From Marchantia polymorpha subsp. ruderalis (Eukaryota > Streptophyta > Marchantiopsida > Marchantiales > Marchantiaceae): a stretch of DNA of 64,000 nt. The position numbers and the translations under genes were made by a program. Of this stretch, positions 1 through 11,004 are shown in pieces (the stretch's first letter is position 1; the number at the start of each line of letters is the position of its first letter). Where the stretch lies: the NCBI GenBank assembly GCA_037833965.1, contig AP031356.1, positions 2,502,501-2,566,500 of the forward strand, read 5' to 3'. The notes beneath the pieces are model-generated. The model ran no database searches. It saw only the letters and a program-made list of their open reading frames with translations, and was not told the origin of the DNA.

Positions 1-42
1 CTCTTTCCCAGTGGTGGGAGGCTTGTGTTCTGTCCGCGTGTA

Positions 43-82
43 TTGATTGATTGATCGACCGATTGATTGATTGATTGATTGA
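43..82. repeat. GATT tetranucleotide microsatellite
   Basis: Imperfect run of the tetranucleotide GATT, interrupted once near 54-60. It lies in the presumed promoter or leader of the ALP1-like gene. A purine-rich (GGA) run follows at about 199-236, just before the chosen start codon. Confidence 0.85.
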
Positions 83-253
83 AGGAGGTGGATGTCTTGG
101 TTTCGGATTCCGAGCTCTCTTCTGGAATTTGTTGGTGTCGGGGAAATGGAAGCCGGTTGGATGAGCAGGCGATGCTTGGGAGTGTGTGCGTAGTTGAGGG
201 GAGGGAGGGAGGAGGAGGAGGAGGAGGGAGGAGAGTGGACGAAGCTGGCCGCA

Positions 254-1774
254 ATGCAGGGCGCAGCTCTGATGGGAGCCTGCGCTGCTTCGACAGTGGC
301 TCTCAATGTCGCCATGCAGCAGTTCGCCGGAGCCGGGGGAATGGGGGACACAGGAAATGGATCGGAAGATGATGATTATCCTCCGAGCCTTTTAGCTGCG
401 AACATGAATGCGCAGTTTCTAGCTGTGATGTGCGCTGGAGGGATCACGAGCGAGGATCTGTTCGGGTCGACTAGTCCTCAGCTTTGGTACATAAAACCCC
501 GATCGACTCAGTGGTGGGATGTGTTCGTCAGTCAACCCGAGAATGAGGAGCCCGAGAAGTGGAAGACTCTGTTTAGGGTTTCGAAGCCCACCTTCGATTA
601 CATTTGTGGCCTGGTACGTGCAGACATGGAGACTTTTAAGAATCCTTCCAATTTTTCCCACATTAAGGGGCGCGAAATCACGGTCGAGAAGCAGGTGGCC
701 GTAGCACTTCGGAGGCTGAGCTCTGGAGATCCTGTGTCAACGGTGGGCGAGCTTTTCGGTGTTGGAAATGCCACCGTCTCAAAAGTCACCTGGAGGTTTA
801 TCAAAGCCATTGTGGAGCGTGCCCGCCACCATCTCAAGTGGCCAGAGGGTGAGCAGATGGAACGAGTGAAGGCCTCGTTCGAAGACCTGACCGGGCTCCC
901 GAATTGTTGTGGTGTTGTTGGATTGACCCATATCCGGATCCTTTTCCCACCAGAAGAGTCTTCTGTACAGTGGATGGACCGGGTTGGAAACATCAGCATG
1001 GTTTCTCAAGCCATAGTAGACACGAATATGCGCTTTCTCGATGTTTGTATAGGATGGCCAGGAGCAAATGAAGATGCTGAAGTCCTACAAAACTCAACTT
1101 TTTACAGGTAATACTTTCGAGGTCTTGACTTGCTTGCATTCCTTATATCGAATCTTACGTAATTGCCATACATACAGACAGACCATTCAGTACTTGGGGT
1201 TGACGCGAGTTGTCTTTAGTTATCTTATTGAAGATGTGAAGATCGTTCTGATTATTGTTTGATGTTCTACTTCGAGCGCAGGCTGAGTGAATCTGGAGAA
1301 AGGTTGAACGGTCCTGCAAAGTTCATAGTTGGACGAACTATGCCGGAATATGTTTTGGGAGGTGCCGGTCACCCTTTACTTCCATGGCTTATTACTCCTT
1401 ATCCACAAGATTTCGTTACTGCGAACAATGAGTATTTCACAAGGACGCCGCTGCAGGCGGCTTACAATGCACGTCACGAGTCTGCTAGAGTCGTTGTCGA
1501 CAATGCCTTCGCTTACCTGAAGGGGGTGTGGCGAATGCTTTACAAGGCGAACCGAAATCCAAACACACCAAAACTCTCTAGTCTAGTTTTTGCATGCTGC
1601 TTGCTCCATAATATACTCCTCGACCGAGGTGAAGTGATCGATGAGAAGCTTTGGTTGAATGGGCACCACGACGAAGGATACTCAGCTCTTGTTGCCGAGC
1701 AATATGGAGACTCAGATGGGTGGCAGTACAGAGATATGTTGACGGAGTTCTTAGCTCTCCACAACCGCCTTTAA
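254..1774 (+). CDS. HARBI1/ALP1-like protein (domesticated Harbinger transposase, DDE_Tnp_4 family)
   Basis: Two exons, 254-1107 and 1282-1774; the GT...AG intron splits an AGG Arg codon. The product is 448 aa. The reading frame is open upstream to 194, but the first true ATG is at 254. Family landmarks of the PIF/Harbinger nuclease fold are visible: the GVVGLTHI block (about residues 220-227), the VD...GWPGANEDAE block (about 255-276), PLLPWLITPY (about 314-323) and VVVDNAFAYLKG (about 355-366). In active HARBI1-type enzymes the first block carries the catalytic Asp (G-x-I-D-C-T-H-I) and the last a catalytic Glu. Here the first Asp is Leu, the usual Gly-Asp before the Pro-Leu block is Gly-Gly, and the Glu is Asp. 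Arabidopsis ALP1, of the same family, is a catalytically dead domesticated protein that joins Polycomb complex PRC2. An immobile host gene is therefore inferred; no terminal inverted repeats were seen around it. Confidence 0.88.
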
Positions 1775-3283
1775 GTAGACAGCACTCAATCTCTGTCATG
1801 GAGGAGGAGGAGAGCATCTACCTTGCGTGATCTGCTATCTTCCATATCTTCAAGGTGACATATCCTCAGTTTGATCTGTCTCCCGTGGACTGAGCAAGTC
1901 TTTTCCTCCCGCTTGAAAGTCTTCCTCATGTTACGTGTTTGATGTTTGTTGTGCTCTGTTTCCGCATAGTCTCGTTTGACCTCCAAGTAGTTAGATGGCC
2001 GCTTGATGATACACAAGTGGTGCAATCCATTCATCAAGAAGTGGCACTGATGTAGATTGAATAGGGTCGTGTGTAATTAAATCAGAGTAAAGGTGGACTT
2101 CAGATATATGTGATCTATGTAAGATTGACGTATGTCGTTGTACAGTATGTAGATTCAAGCATCAGGTATAAACGGTCGAACATATTTCTTTCTGGACTTA
2201 GCACTCTGCGGATTTCTGAAGACCTCAAGATACTCAAAAGTGTTTTTTCAACCCATTTTTTTTTAGCAAACGTCCATTCTAGTCGAAGGTATACAGCAGT
2301 GCAGTGCGTTACAAACGCAATCGATATCCTGAAGAAACGTCACAATTCCAGACTAACCACTCCGAAAATTAGAGAGAGTACTCTGCTGTCAAAGTGATCA
2401 TTCGTTGATTTGTATCGACCTCAAATGAACAGGGCGCTCGAAGGACCGTGCTGGAGTTTATGACAGCATCTGCAAGGTCCCACATTGTTATCTTCTTATG
2501 TCAACTCGCAGAAGAAGGTTTGTGTTATCTCTTGCCGAGAGACTACCGACTAGACCCTGAGAGTAGAGTTTCCTTACCCTATCGTCCCTTTCTTGACTTA
2601 CAGGTATGATGTCGATGTACAGCAGTCTTGGCCCTTGTGAATATTTTATTTAAAAGTAGTGATATATACACAAACCTTGGATTGTCCCTCATACGTGTTT
2701 CGATCTTGTTGCTTGTGCTTTAGATTGAGCTTACGGTTCAAAAAGGTAGTTGGTGATAAGTCTCCCTTGTGGTTTCAGGGAATAGGAGGATTGCAACCAC
2801 TGAGTGATTTTGGTGCATCTTCAAGATCGGGGAGGTTGGAATATTCATATCAGACAATTACTTGCTTCAATATCTTGTCAGAGCTCGTTTTGTCTCACCT
2901 AGAGGTATAGATAGAACTTGTCCGATTTTCATACTTTGAATCGTTCCTACAATTTGTGTAATACTTGGTTTGTCAAGTGCAGATCACCCTAAAGTTTAAA
3001 CCCTAAGCCGGGATCTGTTAGTTGGTGACGTGTAGTAGAGCTATCTCTTATCAAAACTGTAAACATATGTTGATGAATTGTGACCAGTGTGTAAAAGTGT
3101 TACTGAGATACAGGACAAAATTTCTTCCAAAGAGAGACGTCCCTCTTTAAAAGAAAAGGCACACAGAACAGAAGGCATGACTCGTGATGTCTTTTGTTGA
3201 AGACTGGCACAAAAGGTTTACTCAACAAATGTGAAAAAACTCATATCACTCTGCATGTTTGAAAGTCCCGTACTCTGAAGGTT
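1775..3283. other. 3' flank and intergenic sequence, no gene seen
   Basis: This stretch probably begins with the 3' untranslated region of the ALP1-like gene and ends with the 3' flank of the minus-strand gene that stops at 3284. Short open frames occur on both strands, but none has splice-consistent extensions or recognisable content. Confidence 0.6.
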
Positions 3284-5673
3284 TTACCAATTCGTTCTGT
3301 TGTCATTTGTGCATCCTATTGGTACATCTTCGAGCTTGTACATGCTATGGAGCATGTTCCTTGGTCTTGCCATCTCTGGTTTTTTAGGAGAAGGAAGTCT
3401 TTCCGCAGTCGGTGTAACTGGCAGCTCTGGTTTTGGTGCAGGCAGGCGACAAGGCCTCTGTGGTTTCCATGTTACCACATCGTACATCCGGCATCCGCTC
3501 TGTTTGCTCTGTAATCTAAGTGCCCGCATTGACTGGCGCCACCTGCAGCCAGTACACCACGTTGTCCACTTAGATGCTCGGAATTTCTCACGTGGTCCTA
3601 CGGTCCTTTCTTCCGATCTGAGCTCATGAGTGCGGTTTTTAGGCCTTGGGATATTTGCATTGCTTTGTGTGTAAAACCAAGAAACTTGGATGTTCACGTA
3701 TTACTTATGGAGATAATTTCCTTTGTGGCTATTGGTATTTGTGCAAAGAATGGTACAGGATACGGAAGCAAGAGCAGCCTACTACCGGAGGCGCCTCACG
3801 GTTAAACGTGAAATATACTTGTGTCCATCTGCCAGGAGATTTGTTTTATATGCTCCATGATTGACTAGAAGCCTTACTTGAACATGAGATCTTGGTACTT
3901 CAGCTTGTCTCCGTCATGACCTTCGGTGTAGCCAAGCGTTACAATGTCGTAATTGACGCTACTGAAGTTCACACGCCATCCAGGATCCTTGCGAAGCATG
4001 GCTTCGTTATCTATTCTCCTCAAATACTCATCCTCTCTTTTCTCTAGTCTGTTGAACTCTCTCCACCTCTTCACGTTTCTGTGTTTCTCGTCAACCCGCT
4101 GCATGGTTAGAATCAAATAATTAGACCAAGGTACTGCTGATGTCATCTCGTGTCCAGCAGCAAATTTTTTTTAGATTTCACTGACTGGATCCACACAATA
4201 TGTCAAAAGCTCGTTGACTTTCTTCACAGCCTTTCTTTGAGAAAGAAAAACCACTCGATGGGCTGAAGAAGCTCACACTCACTACTCACACTCACACGTT
4301 CGCAGAGTTACCTACAGAAAGCATCTGCGTTTCTCAAACTGGGTGCCAGCAGCGGAGCAAGAGCTTGAGTGAAGAGAATTTATCTGTCAGCCTCCTCAGA
4401 CCTTAGTTCTGGCGATGCGCTGGTCGTTCTGGGCGTGCAGCATCCGCTCAGCGTCTTTCTTGAACTGATCTCGGGGATCAATGTACGCGAGACTCTGGCG
4501 GGCCTCTCGATCCTCCCACATGTTGGTCAGGTTCTTGTACTTGACCCAGTGCCTTTCAAATCCAAACTTTCTGGCTTCCAGCCTCTGCTTCTGTAACTTA
4601 TCCTGCAAGAATACCGTGACCAACAACAATGACCTGCGCGACAGGGTAAGCCAGAGAATTCATCTTGCAATTCCGGCACCCAGAACATTTCTGCATCTGA
4701 TGTCGAATGCCAGAAAACTGAAGGACGTCCATCGCACAGACAGTACGTAGAGTAGATGCTTGCCTTCCGAGCGCAGTGGTGGCAGAAGTGGACGTCACTG
4801 ATAAAGGCTTAAGCTGGTTGTAAGATTAATCAAGTGCCTCAAAGCTGAAGTGACACTAGTTTATATATCTTCGGCCTAAGGCGCACAGATTAGCGCAGGA
4901 CTTGATTGGAAGGACACGTTCATCGCCATTGAACTTCTAGGTGGGCAACTGGACGAGCTGAAATACCGAACATGAGCGAGTGCAAAGATTCCTGTGCGGT
5001 CCGACGAGGTTCAGATCCGAAACGATGAATTTGGAAAGAAGGCAGGAGCGAGGCCGAGCCACGACGAGTGCAGTCTACTTACATGTTGGCCTTTGAAATG
5101 ATCCTTTTGAGACATCGTGAGCGGCTGGTTGACGAGGCATCCCCACTTGGTCACAGGGCCCCACATGTTTCGAGGGTACAACTTCCAGGAAGCTTCGAGG
5201 CGACGTCTCCACTCTCGGCCGAGCTCCGAGGGAGTCATGGGCCGCATTTCTGGCTTCTCCTTGTCGGAATCGTCGGGAGGCGGTCGAGGGTACACGATGT
5301 CCGTCACCAGAGTCTCGCCTATAGGCACTCGCTCGGCCACCGCAATGCTGCGGCCTCGTTGGTCGGTGGCTGGATCGTAGACGAATGTTTTGAGCTCGCA
5401 GTTGCCTCCCTCGGGAGATGGCAGGCTGAATGTCGGAGAGTGTTGCGATGCTGCAGACATGCGCTTCAGCGGAGCTGAGTCGACGATCGCCCCCGCCAGC
5501 CTCTTGTACGAGGAAGCCACCGAGGCCGGAGTGCTGGCCCCGGCTGGACTTGTCGTCGTCGTCGATAAACCCTTCATGGGCTGGTTCTGTCGCTTGGCCG
5601 CCACAGCGTACGATCTCACCGCCATGGGCGAACTTCCGGTCCTTCGGACCGATCGGTCGAATCTGTCCGTCAT
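3284..5673 (-). CDS. Unrecognised four-exon charged protein, 448 aa
   Basis: Four minus-strand exons join in phase: 5083-5673, 4402-4602, 3878-4098 and 3284-3617. Introns have GT...AG ends; the first donor is GTAAGT and the third GTAAGG. The first ATG at 5673 starts a basic, Ser/Ala-rich N-terminus (about residues 1-85). Next come a Pro-rich stretch, with RPPPDD near 130, and a long Lys/Arg/Glu-rich, probably helical middle (about 180-310). The motif YDIVTLGY lies at about 314-321 with KLKYQD shortly after. The tail is Pro-rich and Cys-containing. Frames would end early at 4396-4398 and 3874-3876 without splicing, so the joins rest on phase and splice sites. I do not recognise the family with certainty. 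From memory, the YDI(V/I)T..Y...G..L..QD pattern recalls conserved proteins of ciliated algae and protists. A role in motile sperm is only a guess. Confidence 0.7.
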
Positions 5674-6800
5674 GGTTGCAGCAGCAGCAGCGCGTCGACA
5701 ACAGCCCGAGGTGCGAGAGAAATCCCCTAATTTCTACCCTGATTCAGCAGCGAAGGAATCTGTGAAGGCGAGAATGTCGGTTGAAAATCCGGAGATCCCA
5801 TCGTGAAATGAAAACCAGCGCCTCCTCTCTGACTTCCTCGAGTCCAATTCGAAACATCGGTCGAGATGCTGAATTCCTCTATCACTCCTGCTACCGCCCT
5901 AGCGTGCCAGCGCTGGGAAGCGGATGGTGGAAAGCGGACGCCGAATTGGCCCAAGTTGCTGACGATTTGGCATCACGGCGAAGGACGGCTCGCTGTTGCG
6001 CCTGCGCCTGCGCCTCCTCCTCCTGCTGCAGAACACTCTGCGCTCGGCTCTCGTACGAGATTCCTCCCATCGTCACGAGGGAAGAATCCCCGAGTCGCAG
6101 TCGGGAGGCAAACTGCTTCGCGTCGGCTGCTGCTGCTGATGAAGCCGGTGAAGAACTGAGATACAGAGTGTTGGCATTCCGCCTCCAGGGACACGGAGGC
6201 TGCGGCGTCTGGCCTCTGGGATTCGACGTCTAACCGCTCGCGTCGCCACCATGCGAGAGGTCGATGCACACGTCGAGAAGAGCGAGCGAGAGGTCGGTCG
6301 GTCGACACTCGCCGCGACGACGAGCCGCTCTCGAGGCTCTGACCCGCGAAGAGAATCCGAGGCCTCGTCTCGCTTGCCACTCCTTGCCCACCCAATCGCA
6401 ACCCGTTCACACCGTTCGTTCGACGCCCCGATTCGGTTAAGCACCGCCGAAGCGTCAGGGCCGGGCGGGGCGGCACTCCCGTCGCTAATCCCCCTCGCGC
6501 CAAACCGAACGCGGACTTCCCGACGGACTCAGAATCTGCCATCAACCGTCCGCAAAAGCGACCGGTGAGTCCTGTCAGCTTTCGAGTCATCTGTCCAGTC
6601 AGCCCGTCCGGCTGTCGATGATGACGCTGGGAGGGAGGGAGGGAGAGATGGAGCGGGGAGGGAGGAGGGATCGAATCATGTCCAGAGCTTCGCGTCAGCT
6701 CGAGTGGAGGACGCCGACGTCGTTCGGGGAGTCGCTCTTGATTCTGACCCGAGTGTGATCCAGATTGAAGTCGAGGCGTCCAGCTACTTTTCTCGGCCAC
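5674..6800. other. CpG-rich upstream region of the 3284-5673 gene
   Basis: GC- and CpG-rich sequence directly upstream of the minus-strand start at 5673, so probably its promoter and leader. It contains long chance-open frames on both strands, the longest being minus 5973-6800. Their composition is Arg/Ser-rich and typical of CpG islands, with no recognisable domain. Confidence 0.5.
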
Positions 6801-9000
6801 CTGAAGAGATGGGTCGAGGCCGAATACCGAACACCCAGGGTAACATTCGCTTAGATGTTCTGCGAACGGATTTCAATCAGATCTATAAATTGTTAGGTTT
6901 CATTGATTGGTATTTGAACAGTAGTTTTACTTTGTCCGTTTCGCTGCAATGATTGTTGTATCCAGAAAATCCCAAATGTTTCATGCAATCTCCAGCGACT
7001 CGTCTGACATTGCCTGGCTGCGAAACGCAATTGACAGATCTGGTTGCAAAGCATGGAAACTCCACACAAACCGCTTGCCCCAATTTCTATGCATCTGTGG
7101 TTTTGCTGGATAAAATCAGATTCAATTGCGTTCAGAGTGCTGAAGTCAGTTGGATCTGGTTTTATCCACCAAATGCACAGATGCTTTCAGCACGGAACTC
7201 TGAAAGCTGACACAGAGTAGGAAAAGAGATTACGCGTTTCTACAATTCTCGATGTTGAGAAGAGTCTTGAACTTAACAAAGCCGTGCTCTCAAGGGCCCA
7301 GGTTTCGCAGCGAGCCATCGAAACCAGGACGAGGTGGATGTGGCAGAGCCATGGCATCAATACTCGCTTGGGGATTGGAACCTCGGGGATATCACTGACA
7401 GCATCGATGTGGAAGTTCTAGATCTGGCGACAACTTACGTGGAAACGCTGGTCAGCATCGACATTCGGCTAAGCTGCTCGGTACATATTTCACGCTCATG
7501 CTGCACCCATGACGACCGGCTTGGGCAACATCTGCAGCAGCCATATCAGCGATGCAGCTGCGCAGGATGCATCTGAGCTGAACTCATTCATCACCAAACT
7601 AACTCGTTCCTGAGGAGATATTCATCCGTTTTTCTGAAGGTCTGCTTCCAGCAAAACTGTCTGGAACAGGAAGCTCTCAAATCCAAATCCTGTCACAGGT
7701 TCAGCGAGTGAGCGTAGTAGACCTTGAATTTTTCAAAGTGGTGTTCAGACATACGCTTCCAGATTATGCTCATCTGTGTATGTGTAATCAAGAGATGTAT
7801 CTCTTGCTACTTCTTCAATCAAGTGAAGCAAACATCCCGAGCATACATCAAGTGCACCTTCGGAAGCCGAAGACGTCGGTGACAACTTGAATTTAAACTC
7901 AGCAGATCAGGACCTGCGCGGAGGAAGTGCTCAGCGTTTCAGCGAAGACTATTGCCGAGGAGAGCAAACTCTGCGTGAGGTTCAGGTTCAGCCCGAAAAG
8001 TACGAGTACTATTGACAGAAGAAAAGACCAGAGCACTACATCTACAGCAAAAATATCACACTGGATCATCTGTTTCACTTGATATTATTGCACCGAGGAT
8101 TCAAAGCATCACGTCGTACGTTAATCTACTTCATTCTAGTCGGTCAGTATTAGACCCAGAGAAGACCTGGATTCTCACAAATGCTTCACAGAAAGTTTGA
8201 TTCTTTGGTTTAGGCAAAGGGAGCCGTTTCGCAGCCATCACCTTCGATAGACTTCCTTCTGAATGAGGAAGTGCACGTCAGGTTAGGATGGAAACCGTCT
8301 TGCACGAATCGATTTGTTTACGGAGTGCTTGAATACTCGGAACGAAGTGATGCAACTTTTCTCAGAACCCGGTGGCATGGACATATCCCGTGCGTGATTC
8401 AGTCAAGTCTGGAAGAGCACCTTCAACTCAGATCACCACAGCTTTGGGGTTCTTCTTTGAGCTGTGGAATCAGAAGACTCCAGGTTGTGCAAATAGGTTG
8501 TCGTTGCTTGCAATGAAATTGTGCTGTAAACCTGATCAGTCTGAGTTAGAACAGTGCTTGAACTACGACCAACTTGTTGACATACCCATTCTCTTGCTGC
8601 ACAGCAAGAGAATGAGTACTGTGTTCAGAAACCACATCCTTGGACCTCTTGGGCATTTCCAAATGACCGCACAAGCTTCAGATGTCCTTCAATCATCTCC
8701 AGAACGCCTTTATCTCTGCGCCAGAGAAGAGAAAGCAAATTCCTCCTATACGTCTTTCAATTATTTGTTCATACTATGCGTTGTGCATATGTTAAATCCA
8801 TTTATATTTGTTACTTCACACTGCGTTTGTGTAATGTACAGTCGTTTCATTTTTGTTCAGTTAATGTTGTTTTGTATGCTGTGTAGTGACATGCCTTTAA
8901 ACATCAACTTTTTCTGAACAAAGTTTCGAAGTCATCTCTAAGAGTGTTGATATTGCCAACCGAGATCAGACATTAAGGACAATTGTTCAAGAGGATTGAC
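6801..9000. other. Intergenic, possible decayed coding scraps
   Basis: No gene can be supported. Some stretches have coding-like composition, for example plus-strand frames near 7334-7576, 7888-8010 and 8372-8917. They do not join through convincing splice sites and match no family I recognise. A short perfect hairpin lies at 8587-8614. Confidence 0.4.
8587..8614. repeat. Perfect 13-bp hairpin, 2-nt spacer
   Basis: Left arm 8587-8599 (cattctcttgctg) is the exact reverse complement of right arm 8602-8614, separated by CA. No coding or RNA gene context was found. Confidence 0.85.
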
Positions 9001-9122
9001 TACAGAAAGTGCTTCTAATCAAACCATAAATGGGGGTCTAAAACCATAAAGCGTACAGAAGTACAGAAAGTGCTTCTAATCAAACCATAAATGGGGGTCT
9101 AAAACCATAAAGCGTACAGAAG
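9001..9122. repeat. Perfect 61-bp tandem duplication (two copies)
   Basis: Copies 9001-9061 and 9062-9122 are identical by eye. The unit starts tacagaaagtgcttctaatc and itself begins and ends with a tacagaa(g) motif, which could have mediated the duplication. The lack of differences points to a recent event or an assembly artefact. Confidence 0.95.
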
Positions 9123-10064
9123 ATAAGAAAAATACAGAAGAATTTGGAGCGATTGATTTTACTTTGTGAATCTTTGTTGGGTTAATGGATGTACATATCA
9201 AGAATGTTCATGGGGAGAAAGAATTTAAGTCTCAAGTTATTATTGCTTATACGACTAGGGAGCTTTTTATCAGCTGTGTGCAATGTTCGCAGACTGCATG
9301 TTGGAATCTATACAGAGAAGATATTTCAGAAGTTTTATTCATTCATTCATTCATTCATTCATGGTATAAACTGTCCCATTATACAAATAAATATGCATGG
9401 AAGTCGTGTTAGTACTTGACAAGGGCCAAGTGATGAGGCACAGAAATGGAGAAAGCGCTATATGGATGAGACCAAAAGGGGTTGTATAAGGCTAGGTCTA
9501 AAGTTATACAAATACATTTCAAGTTTAACATTCTTGATAAAGACTTTGATTTGGCACTTTAATAAAGACTCCAAGGCATATTGAATTCAATCCTATGAAT
9601 TCTAAAATATAATTTGGCTCTCAAATAGAGAAAAATTATCTGCATAATAGCTTAATCACTTATTAAGCTATGTTAATTGAAATGGATTAGTGAACTAGAT
9701 GATAGAAAATGACATGATAGTATATGAATCAGAAAGTAAATTAATAAATATAAAATATATGGTTTATAATCAATTTATTTCACAAATATTGAAAATAATT
9801 TACATGAATACTTTTAGCAGTACATGATGAACTTTGCATTTATCATCGTTTTTGCAGATCAATATAATTGTTGATATCATATCGTTTATTTAGTTTGAAA
9901 AAATATTGTTATTATATATTGAATTTTTTTTACAAATGAAACTTGCAAGTGGCTCAAAGGGCCGGGTTAGGTTCGCCCGCGACGGGAAGGGAGAAAACCC
10001 GCGGAACGAATGGAGGGCGAGGGCCTGACACAGGGCTGCGTACAAGAGCCCGGGGGCTCGGCTT
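9123..10064. other. AT-rich intergenic sequence upstream of the NDUFB3 gene
   Basis: No gene seen. AT-rich to about 9950, then an abrupt rise to CpG-rich sequence forming the presumed promoter and leader of the complex I subunit gene. It includes the ATTC microsatellite at 9337-9360. Confidence 0.6.
9337..9360. repeat. (ATTC)6 microsatellite
   Basis: Six uninterrupted ATTC units in AT-rich intergenic DNA. Confidence 0.95.
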
Positions 10065-10175
10065 TTGGCAGCCCCGAGGGTTTCTTTCTTTCGTCCAGTC
10101 GACCGCGCCTCGTCCGCTCGCTCGCTTTCCAGCGCTTCCACATTTGCTCGTGTGCTCGTGCTTCGACGAGAGGCG

Positions 10176-10358
10176 ATGGAGGGCAAGGTAGGCACCGGAG
10201 ATTTCTTCGCCAAGACCGACGCGTACCGCAAGCATCCCATGCTGAATAACAACTTGCGTCGGGCAACTCCGGGGCTCGGAATCGCCATCGTGCTCTTCGG
10301 AGGCTATCTTTTCGTGGATGGAATGCGAGCTAAGTTGAGCAAGAAATCCGAGCACTGA
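10176..10358 (+). CDS. NDUFB3: NADH:ubiquinone oxidoreductase B12 subunit (NDUFB3)
   Basis: Single coding exon of 60 aa. The product is a small accessory subunit of the membrane arm of mitochondrial complex I. Diagnostic features are the N-terminal TGDFF and KTDAYRKHPML block (about residues 6-23), the RRATPGLGI motif (about 28-36), and one membrane segment (about 34-50). These match plant NDUFB3-type proteins, which carry RRDEWRKHPML and a similar PGLGI motif. The frame is open upstream to 10065, but the ATG at 10176 gives the family's usual N-terminus. The plant proteins are small, and this one is slightly shorter, ending in a Lys-rich tail. Four bases after the stop lies a likely 81-bp intron in the 3' untranslated region (10363-10443, GTGAGG...TTCAG). 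The isochorismatase-family gene follows on the same strand about 650 bp downstream, with no functional link evident. Confidence 0.9.
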   Translation: MEGKVGTGDFFAKTDAYRKHPMLNNNLRRATPGLGIAIVLFGGYLFVDGMRAKLSKKSEH

Positions 10359-10362
10359 TCTG

Positions 10363-10443
10363 GTGAGGACTCTCGCCTGCAATCGGCCTCATTCTCGAAT
10401 GGTGTTGATGATCTGTCTTTGATTTTCTTTCCCTCCTGTTCAG
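10363..10443 (+). other. Probable 3' UTR intron of NDUFB3
   Basis: Donor G|GTGAGG four bases after the stop codon, a pyrimidine-rich tract, and acceptor TTCAG. At 81 bp it has a normal length for a short plant intron. The stop lies so close to the junction that nonsense-mediated decay is not expected. Confidence 0.5.
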
Positions 10444-11004
10444 CCGGCGAGCTGTCTGGTTTCAGAGCTCTCGGAGGTCGTGGATGGCGATGGGTGATCT
10501 GTGTGACTGTTATCGTAATTCTCTGGAAGGGAGATTTCCCGTTGCCTCTGACGTTTCGTAAGAGCCAATGCGGGTTTTTTGATCCCGCTTCTGTATCTTC
10601 TCAGTTTTCTGGCAGTATATCTGCTCAATTTCGTTGAGTATGGCGTATGGTGTATGGACAATTCCCTTAACGAGGCTGTTTGTATTTCATTCGAGATTAC
10701 CGAACACAATTAACACCCTTATCTCTCGATTTGTCAAAGGAAAGATGATAGAATGCATAGCCTTCACAGTTAGATCTAGTAAGAGCAAGGTGTGGCAGTT
10801 CGTTGGATGTCAAAGCATAGTTGGGCTTAATTTTACTATCTTCTGTGTCAACCTTTTCTGATGAATGTACCGTTTTTATTGACAGCTCACGTTCCTCATC
10901 TCTTCTCTGCAGGGACATTTTACCAGAAGCATTGAGAGTAGCGGTTTGAAGCCGAAGTTGGTATATAGATAGGAAAAACAGAGAGGCGTGTAGGTTTGTG
11001 AACC

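Noticed and set aside
194-253. N-terminal extension of the ALP1-like gene
   Set aside because: The upstream codon at 194 is TTG, not ATG, and the extension is a translated GGA repeat.
5973-6800. 275-codon open frame on the minus strand upstream of the 3284-5673 gene
   Set aside because: CpG-rich leader sequence gives long chance frames on both strands; the translation is Arg/Ser/Gly-rich with no domain and no splice partner.
8372-8917. 181-codon plus-strand frame
   Set aside because: The second half is hydrophobic AT-rich translation, there is no recognisable family, no upstream exon is consistent in phase, and a hairpin lies inside it.
10065-10175. 37-residue N-terminal extension of NDUFB3
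   Set aside because: Plant NDUFB3 begins close to the TG(D/E)FF motif; the ATG at 10176 gives the normal start and the extension is translated leader.
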